Source: Bacteroidetes bacterium UBA7662 (GTDB taxonomy: Bacteria > Bacteroidota > Bacteroidia > UBA7662). Taken from it: DNA of 64,000 bases. The notes under the pieces were generated by a model, which was given only the letters and a program-made list of their open reading frames with translations, searched no databases and had not been told where the DNA came from. The stretch lies in assembly GCA_002483345.1 (NCBI GenBank), contig DLHS01000017.1:1-64000 (forward strand), in the 5' to 3' direction. Position numbers and translations under genes: made by a program. This document shows positions 1-7,582 of the stretch, one piece after another; the stretch's first letter is position 1, and the number at the start of each line of letters is the position of its first letter.

Positions 1-8
1 AGAGACAC

Positions 9-40
9 GTTTTACCGTTTTACCGTTTTACCGTTTTACC
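9..40. repeat. Four tandem copies of an 8-bp unit
   Basis: The octamer GTTTTACC occurs four times head to tail without interruption. It lies in the leader of the pirin gene, about 60 bases before its start codon. Short perfect tandem arrays of this kind can change copy number by slippage. Confidence 0.85.
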
Positions 41-101
41 AGTCTACCCCCCTCTGAACTTTTAGTCTTATTTTCAGGTTTAATGTTTAAACATCAAAAT
101 A

Positions 102-809
102 ATGAAAAACTACCTCTATCACCCGGCTGCCGACAGGGGCCAGGCCGATTTCGGCTGGCTGAAGTCGGCGCATTCTTTCAGCTTCGGACATTGGTACAAT
201 CCTGAAAAAACCCGTTTTGGCTTGCTGCGCGTACTCAACGACGACCAGGTGGCACCTGCCCAGGGTTTCGGTACCCACCCGCACGATAATATGGAAATCG
301 TATCCATCCCGCTACTGGGTGACCTGGAGCACCGCGACAGCATGGGTAACCAAACAATCATCCGCCGCCACGATGTTCAGATCATGTCGGCCGGCACCGG
401 TGTGCAGCACAGCGAATACAACTACAGCAAAACCGATCCTGTACACTTTCTGCAGATATGGGTTTTTCCGAAAAACCGTGATATCACGCCGCGGTACGAC
501 CAACTCAGCTTTTTGCCGGAAGAAAGACACAACCGTTTCCAGACCATCGTAAGTCCCGAAGGTGAAGGTGTACACATCAACCAGGATGCCTGGTTTAGCC
601 TGGGCCGTTTTGAGGCAGGGCAGATGGCCACTTATGCTATTCAGAAAGCAGGTAACGGAGTTTATGCCTTCGTGCTGGATGGTACTGTCAGGATTGACGG
701 CCATGAACTGCAACGCCGGGATGCCCTGGGTATCAGCGGTGGCAACACCCTCGACCTCAGCTTTTCAACGGACAGCGAAGTTTTGTTGCTTGAAGTCCCT
801 ATGGATTAA
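102..809 (+). CDS. Pirin family protein (YhhW/quercetinase-like cupin)
   Basis: This 235-residue protein is a bicupin of the pirin family. Members bind one metal ion and some have quercetin 2,3-dioxygenase activity; the physiological substrate is usually unknown. The expected metal ligands are visible in the N-terminal cupin: His59 and His61 (THPHDN), His103 and Glu105 (QHSEYN). The length matches bacterial YhhW. The protein should be cytosolic, as no signal peptide is seen. It is followed 32 bases later by an OsmC protein and then an Fe-S protein, suggesting a small redox/stress operon. The N-terminal sequence (MKNYLYHPAADRG) is the usual pirin start, so the ATG is well supported. Confidence 0.93.
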   Translation: MKNYLYHPAADRGQADFGWLKSAHSFSFGHWYNPEKTRFGLLRVLNDDQVAPAQGFGTHPHDNMEIVSIPLLGDLEHRDSMGNQTIIRRHDVQIMSAGTGVQHSEYNYSKTDPVHFLQIWVFPKNRDITPRYDQLSFLPEERHNRFQTIVSPEGEGVHINQDAWFSLGRFEAGQMATYAIQKAGNGVYAFVLDGTVRIDGHELQRRDALGISGGNTLDLSFSTDSEVLLLEVPMD

Positions 810-841
810 GAAGGCTTTCTGATCTTTTCGTATTTTAAGAC

Positions 842-1249
842 ATGAATACAAGTAACGAAGCCCTTGCCAGCGCAGTGGTCACGAGCACACCCACCCCCTG
901 GGTGATGGATATTGAAGCGCGCCTGCACCGCTGGCAGGCTGACGAACCGGAAGAAGAAGGCGGCGGCGACACGGCCGCCACCCCCTATGAAAATTTTCTG
1001 GCGGCATTGGGCAGTTGTACCAACGTAACCGTTCAGATGTATGCAGCTAAAAAAGGCTGGCCCCTGGAAAGCATAGAGGTTCGTTTATCCCTGTACCGCG
1101 AAGGCAATGAAAGCACCATCAGCCGCGACATCGAACTCAGCGGTGCGCTCGACGACAGCCAGCGACAACGGTTGCTGGCCGTGGCCAATGCCTGCCCTGT
1201 GCACAAAGTTCTCACCCAACCCCTACACATTCAAACAAGCCTGCAATAG
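842..1249 (+). CDS. OsmC/Ohr family peroxide-detoxification protein
   Basis: This 135-residue protein has the fold signature of OsmC/Ohr thiol peroxidases, which reduce organic hydroperoxides in the cytosol. Both catalytic cysteines are present: Cys59 in ALGSCTNVT and Cys118 in ANACPVHKVL. The length is typical. The stop codon is two bases before the next start, so it is almost certainly co-transcribed with the downstream CDGSH protein. It is closer to the YhfA/OsmC-like branch than to classical Ohr, and the exact substrate cannot be inferred. Confidence 0.92.
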   Translation: MNTSNEALASAVVTSTPTPWVMDIEARLHRWQADEPEEEGGGDTAATPYENFLAALGSCTNVTVQMYAAKKGWPLESIEVRLSLYREGNESTISRDIELSGALDDSQRQRLLAVANACPVHKVLTQPLHIQTSLQ

Positions 1250-1251
1250 CC

Positions 1252-1671
1252 ATGGAAAAACACTATACCAACGGAGAAATCACCATAGACTGGAAGCCTG
1301 ATTTGTGCATCCATTCTACCAACTGCTGGAAGGGGCTTTCGGCCGTTTTTGATCCCCGCAAACGCCCCTGGATCAAGATGGATGGTGCCGACACCCCAGC
1401 CATCCGCGCTGCCGTGGCGCGATGTCCGTCAGGAGCCCTGAGTCTGCGTGACCATGACAGTCCTGCGGCCGTTTTGGTATCAGAAGCATCCGCGGTAGAC
1501 ATACAATTACTTCCCAACGGGCCCCTGCAGGTAATCGGACATGTAAACGTTATCAATGAACAGGGTGAAAGTGTGATAAAATCAGAGAAAACCTTTCTCT
1601 GCAGATGTGGTTCTTCTGCCAACAAACCCTATTGCGACGGTACGCACCGGAAAATTGAATTCCGCAGCTGA
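1252..1671 (+). CDS. Fe-S protein: divergent 4Fe-4S mono-cluster domain plus CDGSH domain
   Basis: Two small iron-sulfur modules are fused in 139 residues. Residues 1-70 match the divergent 4Fe-4S mono-cluster (YjdI-like) domain, with Cys19, Cys25 and Cys58 as candidate ligands. Residues 110-135 hold a complete CDGSH 2Fe-2S motif with Cys117, Cys119, Cys128 and His132. Proteins with this fusion are common in Bacteroidota and are thought to be cytosolic electron-transfer or redox-sensing proteins, although no reaction is established. The gene follows the OsmC gene by two bases, which supports a redox role. Confidence 0.9.
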   Translation: MEKHYTNGEITIDWKPDLCIHSTNCWKGLSAVFDPRKRPWIKMDGADTPAIRAAVARCPSGALSLRDHDSPAAVLVSEASAVDIQLLPNGPLQVIGHVNVINEQGESVIKSEKTFLCRCGSSANKPYCDGTHRKIEFRS

Positions 1672-1694
1672 ACCCGGATGTCTCGAAAGCATCC

Positions 1695-1702
1695 TACCTT
1701 TG
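1695..1702 (+). promoter_or_regulatory. -7 box (TACCTTTG) directly before mnmH
   Basis: The sequence is an exact match to the Bacteroidota -7 consensus TAnnTTTG and ends four bases before the mnmH ATG. Transcription from it would start at or next to the initiation codon, implying a leaderless mRNA. No clear -33 element was seen. Confidence 0.6.
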
Positions 1703-1706
1703 CAAA

Positions 1707-2762
1707 ATGGCGGTTAAGAGACTGGAGCTTGCTGATTTTATGGCAAGGGTGGAAGCAGGGGTGCTGTTAGATGTCCGCTCACCTGCAGAACATGCACAGG
1801 GTCACATCCCTGAAGCTTTATCTTTTCCTCTTTTTGACGCTGAAGAGCGTGCCCGGGTAGGAACAGCCTATAAGCAGGAAAGTCCTGAAAGAGCCCTGGA
1901 GCTCGGGTTGGAACTGGTAGGGCCCAAGCTTGCCTCCTTTGTCCAAAAAGCTACCACACTTTCCGCCGGTAAACCTTTGTTTCTGTATTGCTGGCGCGGT
2001 GGTCAGCGCTCAGCCAGTCTGGCCTGGCTCCTTGATTTTGCAGGGCTGGAAGTGTATGTCCTGCAAGGTGGTTATAAAAGGTGGCGGCAGGAGCTGGTTC
2101 GTTTGTGTACACAGGACTGGCACTTTCGGGTAGTCGGTGGCCGGACCGGCAGCGGTAAAACCGAGTTGTTGCAGCTGATGGAAGCCCATGGTGAGCAGGT
2201 CATTGATCTGGAAGCGATTGCCTTGCACAAAGGCTCTTCCTTCGGTGCCCGTGCAGGATTGGAACAACCCAGCACCGAACATTTCGGGAATTTATTGTGT
2301 GTCCGGCTGCGTCAGCTCGACCGATGCAGGATTGTCTGGCTGGAAGATGAAAGCCGGATGATAGGTACAGTACATTTGCCCGACGAATTTTACAAAAAGC
2401 TCCGTCAGTCCCCCCTGCTGATCATTGAGGTCCCTCTCAAACAACGTATTCACCGCCTGGTATCGGAATATGGCGCTGCTTCCGATGAAGTATTGAAAGC
2501 TGCTTTTGAGCGTATCCGTAAAAAGCTGGGTGGCCAGCATCTCCAGGCCGCCTTCGAAGCCCTCGATGCCGATGATCGTGCCGCCGCCGCGGCCATTGCC
2601 TTGCGCTATTACGACAAGGCCTACAATTTCGACCTTGAAACAAAGGATACGGACCTGATTTTATATTTTGATGCCACCGGACTGACCATGGAAGAGCTGG
2701 CGGTTGTTTTACCCGAATTTTCGCAAAAACAGTTATCTGACAAATGGAAAACCAACGGCTGA
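1707..2762 (+). CDS. mnmH: tRNA 2-selenouridine synthase
   Basis: MnmH (SelU/YbbB) replaces sulfur by selenium in 2-thiouridine at the wobble position of certain tRNAs, using selenophosphate. The 351-residue protein has an N-terminal rhodanese domain with the catalytic cysteine at Cys95 (LYCWRGGQRS) and a C-terminal P-loop domain with GRTGSGKT at about residues 145-152. The length is close to the E. coli enzyme. It overlaps the start of selD, which makes the selenium donor, by 19 bases in another frame, so the two are translationally coupled. The pair indicates selenium use for tRNA modification; no selenoprotein gene is seen here. Confidence 0.96.
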   Translation: MAVKRLELADFMARVEAGVLLDVRSPAEHAQGHIPEALSFPLFDAEERARVGTAYKQESPERALELGLELVGPKLASFVQKATTLSAGKPLFLYCWRGGQRSASLAWLLDFAGLEVYVLQGGYKRWRQELVRLCTQDWHFRVVGGRTGSGKTELLQLMEAHGEQVIDLEAIALHKGSSFGARAGLEQPSTEHFGNLLCVRLRQLDRCRIVWLEDESRMIGTVHLPDEFYKKLRQSPLLIIEVPLKQRIHRLVSEYGAASDEVLKAAFERIRKKLGGQHLQAAFEALDADDRAAAAAIALRYYDKAYNFDLETKDTDLILYFDATGLTMEELAVVLPEFSQKQLSDKWKTNG

Positions 2763-3769
2763 CACAACTGAGCAAAGGCTCGGGTTGCGGATGCAAAATT
2801 GCACCGGATGTATTGGAACAGATGCTGAAAGGTCTGCAACCTCACCATCACCCCCAGTTGCTGGTAGGTGCAGGCACCCGCGACGATGCTGCTGTATATG
2901 CCCTGAATGATACGGAAGCACTCATCGCCACCACCGATTTTTTCACTCCGATTGTAGACGATCCCTACGATTTCGGCCGGATTGCGGCCACCAACGCCAT
3001 CAGCGATGTGTATGCCATGGGTGGCCGCCCCATCATGGCCCTGAGTATACTCGGCTGGCCGGTAGATAAGCTGCCCGCGTCAGCAGCGGCTGAGGTCATC
3101 AAAGGTGCGCAGGAAGTCTGCGAAGAAGCCGGGTTCCCGCTGGCGGGGGGCCACAGCATCGACAGCCCGGAACCCCTCTTTGGCCTCGCCGTCAATGGCC
3201 TGGTAAAACGCGACCACATCAAAACCAATGCAGGTGGCCAAAACAACGATTTGCTTTATCTCACCAAACCGCTGGGGATTGGTATACTTGCAACCGCCCT
3301 GAAAAAAGGTAAACTCGAAAACACCGATTACTTCAGACTGATTGCCCTGACCACCAGCCTGAACCGGGCAGGAGAAAATGCCGGTAACTGGCCCTTTGTA
3401 CATGCGATGACAGACGTAACCGGCTTTGGACTGCTGGGACATGTACTGGAGATGGCGCAGGGCTCCGGGTTAGGTGCTGAACTGTTGCTCGGGCAGATAC
3501 CGGTCATTGAAGGGCTTCAAAAATACCTCGACCAGTTCCTCCTGCCAGATAATGTGTACCGCAACTGGAATGCCTACGGTCACCGGGTAAAAGGGGTGGA
3601 AGGCGCCGAGTTTATGTACCTCTGTGATCCGCAAACCAGCGGCGGGCTGCTGCTGAGCGTTGACCCGGCAGCCAGAGATACCTTTGAACGGAAAATGGCT
3701 GAACTGGGTCAGGAATGTTGGCAGATTGGCCGGTTATGCAACGAAATAACGGACTGTATCATTGTTTGA
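2744..3769 (+). CDS. selD: Selenide, water dikinase (selenophosphate synthetase)
   Basis: SelD makes selenophosphate from selenide and ATP in the cytosol. The N-terminal active-site segment GSGCGCK is present with Cys15, Cys17 and Lys18; the catalytic position is cysteine, not selenocysteine, so no recoding is needed. Aspartate-rich metal/ATP sites of the AIR-synthase fold are visible (RDDAAVY, TTDFFTPIVDD, MTDVTGFGLLGH). The length of 341 residues is normal. It is coupled to mnmH, so its product most plausibly feeds tRNA 2-selenouridine synthesis. Whether it also feeds selenocysteine synthesis depends on genes outside the window. Confidence 0.97.
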   Translation: MENQRLTQLSKGSGCGCKIAPDVLEQMLKGLQPHHHPQLLVGAGTRDDAAVYALNDTEALIATTDFFTPIVDDPYDFGRIAATNAISDVYAMGGRPIMALSILGWPVDKLPASAAAEVIKGAQEVCEEAGFPLAGGHSIDSPEPLFGLAVNGLVKRDHIKTNAGGQNNDLLYLTKPLGIGILATALKKGKLENTDYFRLIALTTSLNRAGENAGNWPFVHAMTDVTGFGLLGHVLEMAQGSGLGAELLLGQIPVIEGLQKYLDQFLLPDNVYRNWNAYGHRVKGVEGAEFMYLCDPQTSGGLLLSVDPAARDTFERKMAELGQECWQIGRLCNEITDCIIV

Positions 3770-3795
3770 CGAAACGTCTGGTATAAATTTCAATG

Positions 3796-3826
3796 TTTGA
3801 ACTTTAATTGAGAATATGTACTTTTG
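3796..3826 (+). promoter_or_regulatory. Consensus Bacteroidota promoter (TTTG-N19-TACTTTTG)
   Basis: TTTG at 3796-3799 and TACTTTTG at 3819-3826 are separated by 19 bases, which is the full two-part consensus of the phylum's primary sigma factor. The box ends three bases before the ATG of the dioxygenase gene, so the transcript is probably leaderless. Confidence 0.75.
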
Positions 3827-3829
3827 AAG

Positions 3830-4708
3830 ATGACCCGGGCTGATTTCCTTAAAACCCTTTCGCTGGGTACTCTTGCTATGACAACCATGAGTTTGAATCA
3901 ACTGGACAATCTCCTGAGCAGCGGACCGAAATCGGCCCGCATGCCGGCGTTGTTTCTGGGCCACGGCAGTCCGATGAACGCATTGGAAGACAATCCCATT
4001 ACCCGGATCTGGCGGCAGATAGGTCGTGATTTACCCCCACCCACCGCCATTGTGAGCATCTCCGCCCACTGGATGACACAGGGAGAAACCAAGGTCACGG
4101 CCATGCCGTTGCCCAAAACCATCCATGATTTCGGCGGTTTTCCGCAGGCACTTTTTGACGTACAATACCCGGCTGCAGGCGCGCCTGATCTGGCAGCACA
4201 GTTAAAAGAAGAACTCACCTACACCAACCTGGGTCACGACCACAGCTGGGGCCTTGACCATGGCACCTGGAGTGTGTTGCGACATGTATATCCCGAAGCC
4301 AACATTCCCGTCATTCAGCTCAGCATTGACATGCGGCGCGACGGTGCCTGGCACTACGCCTTCGGGCAGGCCCTGCAACGCTGGCGCGACCGGGGTGTCC
4401 TGTTTCTGGGCAGTGGTAATATGGTGCACAACCTCAGGATGCTCGACTGGGACCGGCCGGATGGCGGATTTGACTGGGCGGAAGAATTTGACAGCTTTGG
4501 TGCTGCCAAAATCGCTTCGGGCGACCACCAGCCTTTGCTCGATTACAGGAGTCTGGGCAGAGCCGCACAATTAAGCATCCCAACTCCCGACCACTACTGG
4601 CCGCTGATTTACATCCTGGGCATGCAGCACAAGGATGAAACTGCCGGATTTCCGGTTACAGCCCTTCAAATGGGTGGCATTTCGATGCGTTCGGTGCAGC
4701 TTGGCTGA
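3830..4708 (+). CDS. 4,5-DOPA-extradiol-dioxygenase-like protein (YgiD family)
   Basis: This protein of about 292 residues belongs to the YgiD/LigB-type class III extradiol dioxygenases, which cleave catechol rings with a non-heme metal. Candidate metal ligands are His45 in FLGHGSPMNA and His80 in SISAHWMTQG, and the conserved DHGTWSVLRH segment is present. The substrate is unknown, since DOPA cleavage was shown for only some relatives. The N-terminus (MTRADFLKTLSLG) resembles the start seen in Bacteroidota relatives and may be a weak export signal. The ATG at 3830 is preferred over the TTG two codons earlier, which lies inside the promoter box. Confidence 0.92.
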   Translation: MTRADFLKTLSLGTLAMTTMSLNQLDNLLSSGPKSARMPALFLGHGSPMNALEDNPITRIWRQIGRDLPPPTAIVSISAHWMTQGETKVTAMPLPKTIHDFGGFPQALFDVQYPAAGAPDLAAQLKEELTYTNLGHDHSWGLDHGTWSVLRHVYPEANIPVIQLSIDMRRDGAWHYAFGQALQRWRDRGVLFLGSGNMVHNLRMLDWDRPDGGFDWAEEFDSFGAAKIASGDHQPLLDYRSLGRAAQLSIPTPDHYWPLIYILGMQHKDETAGFPVTALQMGGISMRSVQLG

Positions 4709-4760
4709 ACAGGTGGATTCCTTTGTGGATTTCTGTTTACAACTTGACAATTGCCTTCCT

Positions 4761-4768
4761 TATTTTTG
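4761..4768 (+). promoter_or_regulatory. -7 box (TATTTTTG) for parC
   Basis: An exact TAnnTTTG match lies 18 bases before the parC start codon, with a TTTA about 21 bases upstream as a weak -33 candidate. Confidence 0.5.
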
Positions 4769-4786
4769 GAGAAATGCAGCTGACAG

Positions 4787-7579
4787 ATGAGTGAAGAAAC
4801 GAGCGGAAACCTGCCTGAAGAAGAAGACAAAATCCATGACATCACCCCGGTATCGGGACTTTACGAGAACTGGTTCCTCGAATACGCCTCTTACGTAATC
4901 CTGGAGCGTGCCGTTCCGGCCATTGAAGACGGGCTCAAGCCCGTGCAGAGGCGGATATTGCATGCCATGAAGGTGATCGACGATGGCCGTTACAACAAAG
5001 TAGCGAACATCATCGGGCAAACCATGCAGTACCACCCCCATGGCGATGCGGCCATTGGCGATGCGATGGTGGGTCTGGGGCAAAAGGATCTTTTAATCGA
5101 TACACAGGGTAACTGGGGAGATGTACGCACCGGCGATTCCGCCGCCGCGCCGCGGTATATTGAGGCGCGGCTCAGCAAATTCGCGCTCGATGTAGCCTTC
5201 AACGGTCAGACCACCCATTGGCAAACCAGCTACGACGGCCGCAAAAAAGAACCCATCACCCTCCCCATGAAATTCCCCCTGGTGCTTGCCCAGGGTGTAG
5301 AAGGTATTGCCGTGGGTTTGAGCACCAAAATACTGCCACACAACTTTGTGGAGCTGATCGACGCCAGCATCCGCATCCTCAAAAAACAAAGTTTCGAGCT
5401 CTACCCCGATTTTCTGACAGGTGGGTTTATAGATGTAAGTAACTACAACGACGGGCTGCGCGGAGGTAAAATCCGCTGCAGGGCCCGCATCGAGGAGGCT
5501 GACAAAAAAACGCTGCTCATCAAGGAGATACCGTTTGGCACCACCACCACCGGCCTCATCGAGTCGATTGTCAAAGCCAGCGAAGCCAACAAAATCAAAA
5601 TCAAGAAGGTCATCGACAATACTGCCGCGGAGGTGGAGATTGAGATACAGCTTCCACCCGGTATCTCACCCGACATCACCATCGACGCGCTGTATGCCTT
5701 TACCGACTGTGAAACCAGCATCTCTCCCAATGCCTGTGTGATTTCCGGCGACAAGCCGCATTTTATGAATGTGAAAGACATTCTGCGCTACAACACCCAG
5801 CAGACCATGGATTTGCTGAAGTGGGAACTCGAAATCAAACTCGGGGAGTTGCGGGATAAGTGGCATTACGGGTCGCTCGAAAAAATCTTCATCGAAAACC
5901 GCATCTACCGCGACATTGAAGAGTGCGAAACCTGGGAATCCGTCATCGAAACCATCGACCGCGGCCTCGATCCCTTCAAAAAGCTGCTGATGCGTGAGGT
6001 GGTGCAGGAAGATATTGTGCGCCTCACCGAAATAAAAATCAAACGCATCTCCAAATTTGACGGTTTCAAAGCCGACGAACAATTGCGCAGCCTCGAAGAG
6101 GAGATGAAAGAAGTGCAGCATCATCTTGAAAACCTGGTGGCTTACACCATCGCCTATTACGAGACATTACTCAAAAAATACGGCAAAGGCCGGGAGCGCA
6201 AGACCGAAATCCGGGTATTCGACAATATTCAGGCTGCGGAAGTAGCTGTAGCCAGCGAAAAACTGTACGTCAACCGGGCCGAAGGCTTCGTCGGCTACGG
6301 CATGAAAAAAGACGAGTATGTATGCGACTGTTCACCCCTCGACGACATCATCGTATTCCGCCGGGATGGCAAGTGTGTCGTCACCAAAGTCAGCGACAAA
6401 GCCTTCGTAGGCAAGGAGATACTGCATGTCGACGTATTCAAAAAGAACGACGAGCGTATGACCTACCACATGCTGTATGCGGATGGCAAAAGTGCGGTGA
6501 CCTATGCCAAACGTTTTAATGTTACAGCCGTTACCCGCGACAAGGAATACGACCTGACGAAAGGTGAGAAGAACAGCAAGGTGGTTTACTTTTCGGCCAA
6601 TCCGAACAGTGAATCGGAGGTAGTAACCATCTATCTCAGCCAGAACGCACCCGCCCGCAAGAAAGTTTTTGACTACGACCTCGGCGAACTGGCCATCAAA
6701 GGGAGGGCTTCACAGGGGAATACCGTAACCAAATACACCGTAAAACGGGTGCTTTTCAAGGAAAAAGGCAAGTCGACCATCGGCGGCCGTAAAATCTGGT
6801 ACGACGATATCGTAGGCCGCCTGAATGTAGACGAACGAGGTCGTTATCTCGGTTCGTTTGACGGAGATGATGCCGTGCTGGTGGTTTACAAGGACGGCAG
6901 TTACGAGCTCACCAATTTTGAGCTCACCAACCGCTACGAGCCGGATCAGATTGCTTCACTCAGCAAATTTATGGCTACCAAGCCGTTATCGGTAATACAC
7001 TACACCCCCGCCAACAAGGCCTGGTACGTAAAGCGTTTTCTGATTGAGACCACCACCCTCAACAAACGTTTCCCGTTCATCAGCGAAGAAAAAGGCGCGA
7101 AAATGAGTTTTGTGAGTCTGTTGGCAGAACCCATTGTAGAGATAGAAACCGGCAATAAAAAAACCAAAGAGAAGCAGGAAATTAACCTGCGGGAATTCAT
7201 CGATGTGAAGGGCTGGAAAGCCATCGGTAACCGTTTGACGACTGATAACCTGCTGGTTGTGAAGCTGCTTTCGGAGGAAGAGGCTGTTGGGGAGGAAGGG
7301 AGAGGCGAGAGTGGAGAGAGTAGAGGGGAGAAGGGAGAACGTAGAGAGAGAGGTGAGGAGCATTCATATGAAGCCAGGGCTTCTTCCGGAGCCTCTGACG
7401 AGGCTGGTTCTGAGGTTGAAGAGGTGGTGGATGTTTCTGCAGATACGGACTCTGCTGACTTATCTCCTGACCCTGCTGCTGAAGAAAACATTGAGATTGG
7501 CACTACCATCGAGTTTGATGTGAAGAAGGAGCGGGAACAGAAAGGCGGGGAACCACCGCAGCAGCTGAGCATTTTTTAA
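4787..7579 (+). CDS. parC: DNA topoisomerase IV subunit A
   Basis: This 930-residue type IIA topoisomerase subunit cuts and rejoins the DNA gate during decatenation and supercoil relaxation. The active-site tyrosine is Tyr124 in AAPRYIEARL, and the winged-helix segment with the GDAAIGDAMV motif is intact. The C-terminal part is a beta-pinwheel-like DNA-wrapping region. It is assigned as ParC rather than GyrA because of its overall sequence and the ParE gene in the same window, but gyrase A cannot be formally excluded. Residues of about 830-925 are an acidic, low-complexity tail rich in Glu, Gly, Ser and Arg, encoded by an almost pure purine stretch. A GT39-like gene starts three bases after the stop. 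Confidence 0.92.
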   Translation: MSEETSGNLPEEEDKIHDITPVSGLYENWFLEYASYVILERAVPAIEDGLKPVQRRILHAMKVIDDGRYNKVANIIGQTMQYHPHGDAAIGDAMVGLGQKDLLIDTQGNWGDVRTGDSAAAPRYIEARLSKFALDVAFNGQTTHWQTSYDGRKKEPITLPMKFPLVLAQGVEGIAVGLSTKILPHNFVELIDASIRILKKQSFELYPDFLTGGFIDVSNYNDGLRGGKIRCRARIEEADKKTLLIKEIPFGTTTTGLIESIVKASEANKIKIKKVIDNTAAEVEIEIQLPPGISPDITIDALYAFTDCETSISPNACVISGDKPHFMNVKDILRYNTQQTMDLLKWELEIKLGELRDKWHYGSLEKIFIENRIYRDIEECETWESVIETIDRGLDPFKKLLMREVVQEDIVRLTEIKIKRISKFDGFKADEQLRSLEEEMKEVQHHLENLVAYTIAYYETLLKKYGKGRERKTEIRVFDNIQAAEVAVASEKLYVNRAEGFVGYGMKKDEYVCDCSPLDDIIVFRRDGKCVVTKVSDKAFVGKEILHVDVFKKNDERMTYHMLYADGKSAVTYAKRFNVTAVTRDKEYDLTKGEKNSKVVYFSANPNSESEVVTIYLSQNAPARKKVFDYDLGELAIKGRASQGNTVTKYTVKRVLFKEKGKSTIGGRKIWYDDIVGRLNVDERGRYLGSFDGDDAVLVVYKDGSYELTNFELTNRYEPDQIASLSKFMATKPLSVIHYTPANKAWYVKRFLIETTTLNKRFPFISEEKGAKMSFVSLLAEPIVEIETGNKKTKEKQEINLREFIDVKGWKAIGNRLTTDNLLVVKLLSEEEAVGEEGRGESGESRGEKGERRERGEEHSYEARASSGASDEAGSEVEEVVDVSADTDSADLSPDPAAEENIEIGTTIEFDVKKEREQKGGEPPQQLSIF
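7289..7360 (+). repeat. Purine-rich low-complexity segment inside parC
   Basis: About 72 bases are almost entirely G and A on the plus strand, with roughly six pyrimidine interruptions. The segment encodes a Gly/Glu/Arg/Ser string in the ParC tail. It differs strikingly in base use from the surrounding coding sequence and could adopt a triplex-like structure. Confidence 0.7.
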
Positions 7580-7582
7580 GGT

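Noticed and set aside
312..713. Long minus-strand frame inside the pirin gene
   Set aside because: It is antisense to a gene with clear family motifs and has no recognisable protein features.
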